From Tubulanus polymorphus (lineage: Eukaryota; Nemertea; Palaeonemertea; Tubulaniformes; Tubulanidae), in contig NC_134033.1 in NCBI RefSeq assembly GCF_964204645.1, positions 12,650,155-12,714,154 on the forward strand: a stretch of DNA of 64,000 nucleotides. Reading direction: 5' to 3'. Under the pieces are notes generated by a model, which searched no databases, was not told the DNA's origin, and saw nothing but the letters and a program-made list of their open reading frames with translations. Shown here piece after piece: positions 13,001 through 26,213 of the stretch (its first letter is position 1; every line of letters starts with the position of its first letter). The translations under genes and the position numbers were made by a program.

Positions 13001-13529
13001 GAAAACCTGGGCGAGTAAAACCGACACGCTGCAGAACGTGGTCCGTCGATTACGCGACCAGGAAAACCAACGCCAGGTGGCGCCGTGGGAGAAATACATC
13101 GACGAAGGGAAAGAATCGCTACACGGAGATGAATCGGCGTTTTATCGGCCGTCGAGTAAAACCGATAAGATCGTACGCGCCAATGAAAACGGGGAGCTAC
13201 TGCAATACGAGCACCCGGCGCCGCCTGCCGGCGTGACGCGTAACAACAACCGCCCGGTCGTCCATCTAGGCGCGATCGGGTCGGGCAAGTTCATATCGCG
13301 CAACGACGTTCTACGCGATCAGTTCGCCGATATATGCGGCGTGATTGCATTCGATTACGAGTTCGACTCGGTGCTGAAATCGCTAGAAGGCAATCGTAAC
13401 GATAGTTTTATTCTGATTCGCGGAGCGGCCGATTACGCGGATGGATCGAAGATGAAGGAGTGGCAGCCGTACGCCGCCCTGGCGGCCGCGGCCTACATGA
13501 AAGCGGTCGTTATGGCGTTACCTTTTTAA
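10017..13529 (+). CDS. Winged-helix / PNP-UDP nucleoside phosphorylase fusion
   Basis: Five exons in consistent phase give 439 aa: 10017-10162, 11236-11419, 11491-11632, 12272-12397, 12808-13529. Residues about 15-80 form a helical, lysine/arginine-rich winged-helix-like domain (starts SLTDPGKSKAERRAKARAS). From residue about 115 the protein is a nucleoside phosphorylase: RIAVITAMYCEKLAVDTML, YTLGKIGKH, the glycine-rich phosphate/nucleoside loop VGVAGGVPNF (from 211) and, near the end, RGAADYADGSKMKEWQPYA with the acid residues of the active site. This C-terminal signature is the one seen in eukaryotic PNP/UDP domains that are fused to NLR-type or other signalling modules. The exon 2 donor (GTAAAC) was chosen because it alone restores frame with exon 3; GTATAA at 11404 does not. 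Exon 5 is clearly richer in G+C than the flanks. A role in purine/nucleoside-based defence signalling is inference. Confidence 0.82.
10335..10436. mobile_element. MITE-like element in intron 1 of the WH-PNP gene
   Basis: The ends are inverse complements: CAGGGCCCGGTTTTATAGACT at the left (20 of 21 bases usable as a stem) and AGTCTATAAAGCCAGCCCCTG at the right. It is about 100 bp and non-coding. Confidence 0.6.
11982..12196. repeat. Minisatellite, five units of 43 bp
   Basis: Five head-to-tail 43-bp units; the unit contains CCAATCATACAGTGAGT and CCCGGGATGGATGCC. Units differ at a few positions, mostly C/T. The array lies in intron 3 of the WH-PNP gene. Confidence 0.93.
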
Positions 13530-15015
<1,486 letters not shown>

Positions 15016-15050
15016 TACATTCGACACGATTTTACAGAAACTTTCGGACG
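15016..15050 (+). promoter_or_regulatory. Conserved 5' block upstream of copy A
   Basis: The 35 bases ending 8 nt before the start codon (ATTCGACACGAT then GAAACTTTCGGACG) recur at the same place before copies B and D while the introns have diverged. It is therefore a 5' UTR or core-promoter block; the sequence does not tell which. No TATA box is evident. Confidence 0.5.
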
Positions 15051-15058
15051 ACTCGAAC

Positions 15059-18000
15059 ATGTTCATCTTGTTAGTTTTCGTGGTCGCCGCAAATGTTGCT
15101 GAAAACGCAGGTAAATTATACATTTCCTTAAGTGAGCACTTAAATAGTGTGTGATTCGTTAATAAATGAAAATAAGTGAAATATTCAGTAAATCCATCCA
15201 TCGTTTGAATGATTATTTCCTTTAATATGATGGAAAATGGGGAACAAAGGTTTTACGGATACTTAAATGTGCGAGTCTTTCACATACCCCGGGTTTCACA
15301 TCGTAACCGCTCTCAATTGTAACATTCGAAAAAATCTAGAATCGACAACAGAAATCTACATTTTATTTCCTTTAGAACGATGCATAAATTACGTTTATCA
15401 AGCAAGGGCCTGCCGAGCATATTGATGTTCAAAGATTTCTTTGTTTCAAAAAACGGCGCAAATTATCACAACAATGGGGAACTCGAGGGGCCGCCACAAC
15501 TTGGCGCCTAGAAACTGGAAACCTCTCTCACTACGTATCACTGTTTAAATGCCGTAGGTCCAGATGACCAGAACCTTCCCACATATAGTTGCAGAAGTTA
15601 CTCATGAATAAGTCGATTAATATATACATATCCGTATCCAATACAGAGGGTTAGACTGCTTCCGTCGTAGGATTTATCAACCTTGCTTCATCACATAAAA
15701 CAGTCCGGTCTCTTCCGTCCGGCCATTCGTCAGATTTCTGTTGGTTTATCATTTCTGAAACACGAATGATATCTAGTTGGGACCTTAACCCGATCAATAC
15801 TCATTTCGAAGGTTGGGTGAAATTTTCAATTTCTAGCTGTGAGAGACGTAGCCTACATGATGCCGACTGCTCAGAGTACCACAGCCGGCGATGGTGACGC
15901 CTCCAAAGCTGTGGATTCGAAAAAAGAAACAACCTGCACAATGACTGAGAAGGAAGATGCGGGGAGTTGGTGGCAAATTGACATTGGAGAAAATCAGACG
16001 GTATATGCTGTGCAGATCTGGTTAAACGCTAAGGCCGAAAGTGAGTGAAATCAAACATTCACTTCACGACCATGTTTTCAGAGATAAGTTGAAAGTCTTC
16101 GTCATTTATTTTCGAAATGTTTTCTCTAGTTCCAAAATACTACAAAATCTACGTATCCGACGAGCTAGTGCAGGATCCCGAAAACAGAGAGAATTGGAGA
16201 CTGTGTCAATACGTGGGAATAACATCCGCTAACGAAACTCGTAATTACTGTTATCAAGTTCTACGAGGGAGATACGTCATCATTTTGACTCCTGGTGGAC
16301 AGAGATTATCCTTATGCAAAGTGAAGATTTTACAGGAGACAGTCGTTACAGGCCTGAGTGAGTAGACTATTCCGTGTACTCTCATCAGGTTAATGGGTAA
16401 ACGGGTGGTGTATGGTTACCTAGATCTACGAGCTTCGTTACCAGTGCAAAGCTTTGAGATTCTACCATGCTATATGTTGTTGGTCGCTCCAAATGTTTTA
16501 TTTGACATTGCAGGCCACCTGACAAATTATTCTATGCTGATCGGAAGTTGTCAAATCGGGAGGCCGACGTTTACGAAACCAACTGGAGGCAATTTAGTGC
16601 AATTTTGCCAACAAGCCTGCAACAATGAATCGAATTGTTTTGCATTCGTTGTGAACGACCAAAAGCAGTGTTTGTTGTACGATGCATCTTGCGAAGGATC
16701 GGACGTCGACAGCAGTTCTTTGAGTTACACCACTTTCAACAAACTACAAGCAAATTGTAATTACGTTCGTCATCGCAGCCGGTAGCAATTCCTTTCGCAG
16801 TCGTGGTTTTCAAGCCCTCAAAATGGACAATAATATGCTTTGTTAGGTTAACTTTATAGCTCAAATAACATGGCATTTTGCGTACATCGTACTCTCGATT
16901 TACATTGAAGAATATGTAAATCGGTTTCTTTAAAATTGGCTTTTTCAAATGATAATGAGTTTGAAACTTTATAATCTTAAGCATCTTCACAATCTCCATC
17001 CGAACCATCCAGCGTCTAATTCATAACGGTCTTGGTTGTGAAAACAGCACGTGAATGTTAGAGACTAAATAGGATTTGGTATTTTCAGTACCACTCGAAG
17101 ACGGCGTTTATAGACGAGTAATTGGTCAATGTAAGGGAAACCCCGTTACGGAAACTCTCGAAAACTTTGCTGCCTGTTTGAAACGTTGTAATGAAATGAG
17201 AAAAGAATGCGTAGCCGTGTCTGCTTTGCCATACGAAGTGACTGAATGCCATTTTTATAAAAGCTGCAACGCGATGTCCGCAGACAAAAATATAGTCACC
17301 TACCAACAAATCAACTTTGTACCAGGTAAGTGATACCCGTTCTCTACAATTCGTCGTATCAAGTATTTATCAGGATACACATTTGTACGGTGTACGGTTC
17401 ATGGAGAACCATAGCTGAAGTTGTTCTCAATGAGGGTTTTTAAATGTCGCGGAGCCCTTGGTCACTTGTAGAAAAGTGATCTTAAGTCTTAACCAGTGTT
17501 AAACCATGGACGTATAAACTAGATAGATTATACGTCCATGGTTAAACCTATCTAATACTACCTAATATTGAATGTTAGATAACGGGGATCGGGGAAGGGG
17601 TATCGTTTCTCGAACATTTGACAGATATGTTCACCGATATTTGAATATCGATGCACAGGTCATTTCCTAAAAGTATGAAGTGCAAATGGAGTAACTACGG
17701 TTAAGATACCAAGGAAATAAATGATTTTGCCGTGGCGTTAGTTGGTATTCAAACGCGGCCAACCAGAGAGGTTAATCATGTGTGTTATGTGTGAAAGCCA
17801 TGCCCAAGATGGATCCTTCTACCATTTCAGTGCATCGTTATTTTGACTGCTTTCGAGTGTTTTTTTTTCATTAGATTTTATACGATATCATATTATACTG
17901 CATTATTTTTCAGCTAAAAAAACCACCGGAGTCGACGCTTTAGCCGTGCTGGACTTCCTGTACACCAACACCGCAATTATCATGCAACTCTGCGCGCCCT

Positions 18001-19059
18001 TGTCCCCCGTATCGGTAGCCATGACGGTTTTGAAGAGCATCTTTACGATGTTCAACTCCGAAGAAAAAATGTCGGTTTGGGATGAAATCAAGCGACTCGT
18101 TCATTCAGCTATCGCTAGTAAATTAACGGCGCACAACGAAGACGCGATGAGAGCTAAACTGGCAGCGGTTGTTGAACGCATATCAGAATTGTCCGATTCA
18201 TCGCGGTATTCGTTGAAATTCAGACGAGCGGAACTTTCAAAACTAGCAACTATGCTGAACACCTTCAAACATAGGTAAAAACCTCGTGTGACTACTTCTG
18301 GGTTTACGAAATGGGTAACTTTTAAATACATCCAATGTATTTGTGTATACGTGTCTGGGGCCGTATTCACGAAGCACCCGCAAGTTACATGTCACGTTAG
18401 ATTGACGGTTGAATTTACGTGAAACGTAGGCTTACGGGTATACGGTCCCTGATTGCATCTGTGTGAGACTGTGCGGGTAATTCAAATCTAAATCCGAGAG
18501 CTAGAAAGTAGTATAATTAAAATGAACGGTTATGACGGTTTTACCGTGAAGACATTAATACGGCGAACAACCAAACTGAGCTTAGTCCTGATATTGTGAT
18601 AGATCCCAGTATAATATTATATAACCAATTCTATCATATTGCATAAACAGGTATGATCTGGAAAGATTTGAGGAGATTGCTTTTGATGTGGAGGTTCTGA
18701 GTGGTATCCCATCATTCTGTCTCGTCTATATCACATTGGTTAAAGAGTTGAACAGACTCGGGCATCCTACGTGGAAAGACGACTGGTTCCACGACCTTGA
18801 AATATTCATGAGAGGCATGACACGAATTGTCGAATCGACTGCCTTCGAGACGTTTAAGGTAATTTCTATTAAGAATTTTAACACGGAGAATTTATAGATA
18901 GAAAATGTCCCAATTCGTTGTAAGGGCAATGAATATATCATTACGGCGACCGACCATCTGATTGATCAATGGTTTACCATGAACCACCAACCAGAATCCG
19001 TGTCATATATATTTGAAATTTGTAAATATAAGTGCTATTAGAAGTTTTGTTATAACAGT

Positions 19060-19134
<75 letters not shown>

Positions 19135-19769
19135 AAATTATATATGGCCAACCTAACAACGCCCGGTAAAGAGAGATTTAAGTTAACTATTTTATCCGTG
19201 TCTACGACTTGCAATGTTCCATTGATTGGTACTAATCTAACCGAATACAATTCTATTAGGATCGGTTCGGTCCGAAGACGATGTTACCTACGAAACTAGA
19301 AATGGGTTGGAACAAATTCTACGAGTTGGACGACCAAGTAAGCAAATCGACCATACACGCTGAATTTGACGACTTCAAACAACTGGAGAGCATCGCCGCA
19401 GAAACGCGAAAGTTAATCAACGCTTTACTCATTAAACCATACAACGGTATTCTAGATAAAGTAAGAGGTATGAACATCGATGTAGGTAGCGAGGCAAGAC
19501 GTTTCGAAGGAAAGTTGCGCGACGCGCTCGGAAAAGGATCGGGATTCCAATGGCGTGACAATGAAGTACTGCATGCGCCTTGCTGGACCCCGTGTAGAAA
19601 GTGGCCGGGTAGAGAGTATCTGTTTTGCATTTCTGAGTCTCCGATGGACATCGATATGGATAAAAGGATGAGAATGCAACGGCCTCGTTTTATGTATCGT
19701 CCTCTTCACCAACGCTGTTATTTCCCGTGGTTGAAAGGATCGAAGATTGTTGAAAAACCCGATCGATAA
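15059..19769 (+). CDS. Paralogue A: secreted F5/8C-PAN-PAN-helical (Cry domain I-like) protein
   Basis: Eight exons in phase, 680 aa: 15059-15110, 15837-16040, 16130-16357, 16514-16756, 17089-17325, 17914-18274, 18651-18858, 19260-19769. Residues 1-17 are a signal peptide (MFILLVFVVAANV). Residues 18-161 form an F5/8C or FTP-lectin-like domain (opening with GDASKAVD, then SWWQIDIGENQTV, and TRNYCYQVLRGRYVII). Residues 162-242 and 243-321 are two PAN/apple-like modules, the first with QFCQQACNNESNCFAFVV. Residues 322-511 are predicted helical; the order (amphipathic hairpin, MSVWDEIKRLVHSAI, then a central hydrophobic helix with VYITLVKELNRLG) recalls the seven-helix domain I of Cry delta-endotoxins. 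Residues 512-680 are a further helical stretch and a Cys-rich tail with PCRKWPG and RCYFPWLKGS. Exons 2-5 are all phase 1-1, as in shuffled modules. A polyA signal AATAAA lies at 19835. Membrane or pore activity is inference; a lectin without pore activity is the main alternative. Confidence 0.8.
17498..17547. repeat. 20-bp perfect inverted repeat in intron 5 of copy A
   Basis: GTTAAACCATGGACGTATAA at 17498-17517 is exactly inverted at 17528-17547 with a 10-nt loop. It is not seen in the matching introns of B and D, so it arose after duplication. Confidence 0.8.
18357..18450. mobile_element. Short MITE-like element in intron 6 of copy A
   Basis: It begins GGGGCCGTATTCACG and ends GGTATACGGTCCCTG, approximate inverse complements. 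It shares the GGGGCCGTAT terminus with the 52.1-kb element, but the interior differs. Confidence 0.45.
19064..19132. repeat. (TA)n microsatellite in the last intron of copy A
   Basis: About 69 bp of TA dinucleotides, the second such tract within or near copy A; absent from the equivalent introns of B and D. Confidence 0.97.
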
Positions 19770-20516
19770 ATACATGACGGAAATACAAAAAAAAAACGGA
19801 TGTTGAACAAAAAGAAAATGGCAAATCATGAGAAAATAAATTCGACAAACGAAAACTTCATTTTCGACCATATCTTCGGTTTTTCTTTTTATCATTTTAT
19901 GTTCACGGAATTTTACTTATTCTCTTTTTTATTCTCTCTGCTTTATTTCTATTGTTGTGAATCATGATAGAATATGCTGATAATGTACTAAATGTTTTCT
20001 CATCATTTGGATTTTGGCATTTTCATTTCCGTGGTTTAGGCCGATTCTCTGTCATTCCGATAGAATAATCCAACTACGTACACACAGATTTTAAATCATA
20101 CCTGGAAAGCTGAATCGAAGCCCACAAAACGTCCAAATTGCTTCTTGGCTAAATTACGTCAAAGTGTTCTACGAAAACTCGCCGATGATAAGTACAATCC
20201 AATTCAACTTATTTTCACAGAAAAGCGTTACATTATTACAAGTTAAATATTAGAAAAAGAAAGAAGAGATAAATTAATTCACAAAATTATAGCGTGCTTT
20301 TCCGGGGGCTTGCAAAGCCTTGTAAACCGCTAGCGCAGGCACCCAATGAAAGAGAGAAAAACAGAAATAAGAGAGAAGATAGTGAGAGAAAGATGAGAAA
20401 AGCTCGTACTAAAGAAGTTACAAGAAGAGTAGATTGGTGTAGGAAATACATGTATAATGATAATAATGCATCCTCTTTCTGCGAAATGTTGTTAATGATC
20501 GACAAGAAAGAACTGA

Positions 20517-20655
20517 CCCTCGGACTGGATTAGAACCAGTGACCTAAAGAAGTCAGCTTTGAAGATGCCTCTACAGTCCTCCACTCTACTCTCCACTTTA
20601 CTGGCCTCTACTCCACCACTCTCTACTCTAGTCGTCCACTCTCAGCTATCGAGGG
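20517..20655 (-). pseudogene. Decayed tRNA-Tyr copy with insertion in the D arm
   Basis: Read on the minus strand it starts CCCTCGATAGCTGAG, then about 60 nt of purine-rich GAGTAGAG-type filler, then GGAGGACTGTAG, an intron-like segment, TTAGGTCACTGG and TTCTAATCCAGTCCGAGGG. The T arm and acceptor are preserved while the D arm is broken, so it is not a working tRNA. It lies about 410 nt beyond the stop of copy B in the same orientation. Confidence 0.8.
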
Positions 20656-21064
20656 TAAATATAAAAGTTCTGACGTCTTGAATCAAACATCTCTTTACTA
20701 TCTCAAGATAATTTGAGTGCATTATTCTAACCTGTTGATCAAATGATGTGAATTTAGAATCAGACTATATGTCGCTACGAAGAAGGCCGAGGATAATCAA
20801 TCGTTGGTGATACCTTTTTAATTAAAATAATATTCTGTTATGGGACAGAAAGGAGGAACAAGTTGACGATTATAAGCATTCCACAAGTTTAACTTTCTTG
20901 CATTGTTAAGTCACAACCTTTAGAACTTTTTCGATTCAGCGACAAAATGGGAAAATAAAACAGTTATCAGTTGTATATATTGCTGACAAGAATTGTGTTT
21001 ATTGTCTTATTTTAATTCACATCCATTAATTCAAAATTTAGAATTCGCATCGAATAGTTAATAG

Positions 21065-24000
21065 TTATACGTTAGTAACTTTAGTTACGACCCTCGAGCC
21101 TTTCAGCCATGGGAAAAAACATCGTTGCTCAATAATATTTACCCGTGATGAGGTACCGTATTTAATACCGAGACCATACGACGCACGCCGTCTACGTCTA
21201 TGCATTTTAGGTGGATGTTTGGCAAAGCAATACAGATAATCTTTACCCGGCCACTTTCTACACGGGACCTGGCAAAGCGAATGATACATTTTACCCTTCC
21301 ATTCGAATCCCGATCCTTTTCCGAGGGCGTCATCCATATTTCCTACGAAACGTCTGGCGTCGTTACCGACATCGATGTTCATAGCTCTTACTTTATCGAG
21401 AATACCGTTGTATGGCTTAATAAGTAAAGCGTTGATTAACATTTCTGTTTCACCCGCGATGCGGTGCAATTGCTTGAAATCTTCGAATGGAGCGTGTATG
21501 GTCGATTTTGTTACATGGTCTTCTAACTCGTAGTAGGAGCCCTTCAGTCCATTTTCTAATATAGTGGGTGCCATCGTCCTCGCGCCGAATCTATCCTAAA
21601 ATGCAGGAACACCGCCAATTTATATTTTTGGTAATTTCTTTTTGGATAATGCCGTCAAACAGAAAAATTCTAGACTCTGAGGTACAAAGTTCGCAAGATA
21701 TTCTGGTTTTTATCTTGTACTCAGTTTCAACGTTCTGCGTGAAGTTTGAATTTATTTCTAATAATGAATCACAGAGCCGTATCTAATCCTGCAAAAACTG
21801 TGGCACAATTTGTGATCAGTTTATGGACGAGGTTTCACAGTTATATATCATCGCCAATTAGATTTCACCAATCAGATAGAATATCACTTGGTTTTGACTA
21901 GAGCGGTACAAGCATAAACATTGCTAAAGCACTTATAGTCGATTCCTTGAGAAATAGATATACATGTAATACCTTAAATGTCTCGAAGGCAGTCGATTCA
22001 ACAATTTCTGTCATGCTTTTCATAAAGATTTCAAGGTCGTAGAACCAATTGTTTTTCCACACAGGATCCCCGAGTCTGTTCAACTCTTTGACCAATGTAA
22101 TATACACGAGACAAAATGATGGGATACCGCTCAAAATCTCCACATCAAAAGCAATCTCCTCAAATCTTTCCAGATCATACCTGTTGATGAATATGAAATA
22201 AGTTCATTGGAATTTGTTAGAATAGAAAGTGCGATTATGCTGGATATCAACATGAACCTTTATGGCCTATGATAAATTCTGCAAATAAGATCGAATGGAC
22301 CATCCTTTATATATGATCTAACTTCAAAGGCATTTCCAATGAAATTATGCCAACGAGACGTAGTTGCATTACTGTAGTTTTTACCTGTGTTTGAACGTAT
22401 TCAGAGTAGTTGCGAGTTTTGAAAGTTCCTCTAGTCTGAATTTTGTCGTATATTGCGAAGAATCGGACAGCTCCGATATGCGTTTAACAACAGCTCCCAG
22501 TTTAGCAGCCATCGCGTCTTCGTTGTGCGACGTTAATTTAGTAGCGATTGCCGATTGAACGAGTGCTTTGATTTCATCCCAAACTGACATTTTTTGTTCG
22601 GTGGGGAACGTCAAAAAAATGCTCTTTAAAACCACCATGGCTACCGACGCAGGGGCGACCGGCGCGGAGATTGACATGACAACTGCGGCGTTGTTGTACA
22701 GGAAGTCGAACACGGTCACAGCGTCGGTCTTCGTGGTTTTTTTGGCTAGAAAGAAAATGATTAAATTCAGCCTAAAGAAAGCGAACATCAATATTGGGAA
22801 TGAAGTAAAGTTCTATGGTTTTAAAGCAATGGGCCAAGTTCCCTAGTTCCCAGATAGGTATGAAAGTTAAAATTACTAGTGAAGTATGGACTAGATCAAG
22901 ATAACCAGTATAAAGCCTCTCATGTACCAATACCTCAATTAGGTTTCATTGTTTCGCGATATATTAGAACGTACACGACCAAAAAAATTGGGTTTCGCTT
23001 ACGTGGTACAAAGTTGATTTGCTGGTAGGTGATGATTTTATAGTTCTTGGACATCTCGTTGCAGCTTTTGTAGAAATGACAATCAGTCACTTCGTATGGT
23101 AAAGCAGACACGGCTACGCATTCTTTTCCCATCTCATTGCAACGTTTTAAACAGGCAGCAAAGTCTTCGAGAGTTTCTGTAATGGGGTTTCCCGTACATT
23201 GACCGATTACTCGTCTATAAACACCGTCTTCACGTGGTACTGAAAATACAAAATCTCATTAGTTTTGGTATACAATTTGTTCATCAATCGAGACTTTAGT
23301 TAAGGCACCCAATGCTCTGTTCATGTACCCATTCCTGAATGAAGGTTTAAGACCGTAGTGGGATATACTTTAATATGTATCATTTGCAGGATCGTAAAGC
23401 AATTTGTACATACGGTTTTGCCAATGCAGGATTGGTCATGAAAAGCATAGTGGTTTATTACAGTTATACACACACGTGTAGCTAAGCTACTGAATTAAAG
23501 CGGTCATATTCCTTTTCACATAGTCTGGGCGAGTATTCGCGGTCATCGATAAAAGATTTTAGGAACTGAATGTAATTACGATTTGCTTGGGGTTTGTTGA
23601 GAGTGGTGTATGTCAAAGAGTGTTGATCCACATTGGGTCCTTCACACAGTGAATCATACAGCGAACACTGCCTTTGATCGTTTACCACGAACGCAAAGCA
23701 ATCTGATTTTTTGTTGCAGGCCTCTTGGCAATATTGCACGACATTTCCTTCAATTTTTTGAGTGGATATTTGCTTCCCGGCTTTGCAACTGCCAACCTGC
23801 ACTGTGTAACGCGCCATTTCGACTGCAAAGATAAAAGTTGTCTCGACATCTAACCAAAATATCTTTCTGGATAATATCATGAACGTATTCGTGGATGTCA
23901 AGCAGTAGGCAAAGGAAAACATTGTAAGTGAAATTTTATTGCAAAGCGCCCTTACAGAAAATTACGACTGCATCTTATCCTGCCATTGGGGTTCCTAGGG

Positions 24001-25738
24001 AATGATGATTCCAAGGGTTTGCTGACTACAAAAATTATACTTACTCATACTCAGACTAGTGATAACCGTTTCTTGTAACACCATCACATTGCATAAGGAT
24101 AAAGCCCGTTCACCATGAGCCAAAATGATGACGTATCTCCCTCGTAGAACTTGATAACAGTAATTACGAGTTTCGGTGGGGGATGTTATTCCCACGTATT
24201 GGCACAGTTCCCAACTATTTCTATTCGAACTCGTCGCCGGTTCTTTGGACACGTAGATTTTGTAGTTTTTTGGAACTGCACAAAGAAAAACGTGTTTAAA
24301 TTCCGCCATGATACGAACAGACGCAGTTAAAAGTAAAGGCATTTCGATGAAATATCTTTCTTTGTCAAAAATCCACCCCGTTATTGTAAATCGATCTCCG
24401 AACAAACGTTTGAATGAAGATTTTGGTCTACAGTAGGGATCTAGGAATCATGTGTGAACCCATATTGGGCTCGGAATCAAAGGAATTGGATATTTTAGAT
24501 CCCTACGCACTGAAGTATTAGAGCTCCTAAAACACGTAAGCCATCGTCAAAAGATAACATAAGCCCATAAGATATGATAATTGATTTACTCACTTTCTAC
24601 GTTTGCATTCAACAGGATCTGCACAGCATTTACCATCTGGTTTTCTCCGATATCAATTTGCCACCAACTCCCCGTATATTTCTTTTCAGTCATCGTACAA
24701 GTCTGTTTATCTCGATCTACTGCTTTAGAGGCGTCGCCATCACCAGCAGTCGTACTCTGAACAACAGGCTTGCCGCCAGCTATGCTCCTCACGGCTGAAA
24801 ATAACGAACAAAGTCACAAGCTCGTAGCCAGGATTTTGAAAGGGGCGTTCTTAAATTGTAAAAAAGGGCACTTTTGCATGTTTTGTATCCCAGGAAAGCG
24901 AGCATCATATGCTTAAAAACAGAATTCTGACTGGGTGCGAATTTAGAGAGGGTTAGAGAGGGTGGAACTTATTTGATTGCGTTGGAAAGAAAAGAAAATT
25001 TTGAAAATGGAAACGTTTTAGATGCATTTCTGGCCAAATTTTAGTGAATATTTCATATAAAAATCCTCGAAACATTTTCAGAATAAGTTTTTATTAGAAT
25101 CCAACAACATATACTGGAGTCTTCGTTTATGGAGACTGGCAAATCTTTTGATAACAGTCTATATCTACCATTCGCATCCCCCCTCTGGGTACGGGCCTGT
25201 AAGTAACTCAATTTGAAAAGTTTGGTAACTACACTCGTCTTGGGTGTTATCCAGCAAATATTTTCGTCACAGCCTTTGTATCTATAATATCATCAACGTA
25301 ATGTATGCGCATGAGGGCCAAGGGGGTTAACCTATCCTCCGTCATTGAACATTGCGCACGTAGTTGTTTCGCCGACGTTGTGTGAGCCTAGTGTAAGCAC
25401 CATGTGTTTATGTAAACATTAAAACAACGGACTGAGTCGCCGATAAGATGCCGTGGCCAACACTGAACATCTCAAGTGGTGCCTCTGAACCTATTCATAG
25501 GCTAAAAATTACCAAAATCATGAAGGGCACTTTCTAAAAAGGGGCGTTCGGCGTTCGTTCGAACGGACTAACCCCCCCCCCCCCCAATTCAAGAGTCAAT
25601 TCAACATAGAATGCCCACTGGAAACGAAATCACCTTTTTTTCTTTTAAAAACGTGAAGCCTACGTTATGTGATCATATAACCCTACCTTCGTTTGTCGCA
25701 AAATTTGCGGCGATCAACAGAATCAACAGGAGCAACAT
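21065..25738 (-). CDS. Paralogue B: secreted F5/8C-PAN-PAN-helical (Cry domain I-like) protein
   Basis: Eight minus-strand exons in phase, 687 aa: 25738-25687, 24794-24594, 24275-24045, 23822-23580, 23239-23003, 22745-22385, 22180-21973, 21595-21065. Exon lengths 52, 243, 237, 361 and 208 nt equal those of copy A exactly. The signal peptide is MLLLLILLIAANFA. Architecture is as in copy A: SWWQIDIGENQMV in the F5/8C part, QEACNKKSDCFAFVV in the first PAN, WDEIKALVQSAIATKL in the helical half, and PCRKWPGKDYLYC in the tail. The C-terminal exon is 7 codons longer than in A. AATAAA occurs on this strand at 21003-20998, 62 nt past the stop. It is convergent with copy A across 1.3 kb. No break is visible; it is intact by inspection. 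Confidence 0.8.
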
Positions 25739-25745
25739 TATTCGG

Positions 25746-25780
25746 TCGTCTGACAGTTTCAGTAGAATCGTGTCGAATGA
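25746..25780 (-). promoter_or_regulatory. Conserved 5' block upstream of copy B
   Basis: Read on the minus strand it contains ATTCGACACGATTCTAC and GAAACTGTCAGACG, ending a few bases before the start codon, matching the blocks of copies A and D. Confidence 0.5.
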
Positions 25781-26213
25781 ACACTTCACCGTTTATCAAT
25801 AATATATTCGAAAATATTCTATCCACCTGTACACCTGGACACCTGTACACATGTACCATGTGCCCTCTTGATGCATCGACCGAAAATTATACCCTGTTTT
25901 TATGCAGTCGAAGCGCCCCTAGAATATTTTCGTGTTCATAGAATTATGAATAAGTGGCTACATATTCAAAAAGAATTGAAGAAGAGTGGAAGAAAATTAT
26001 AAAAGAGTGCGTCCAATATTCAATGGGCTTTCAACCTGGAGGTGCACGATAAAACCTGTATTGCACTTTGGAATCATGAGCTAATCCGATATTGTGACTC
26101 ATATGGCCGCCAATAGATTTCCTGAATTTGACGAGTGATCCAAGAAAAAACAAAAGTATCATGTTATCGGATGCGCACATTTAGCACTGGTCACCGCATA
26201 CTGCATTATCCGA

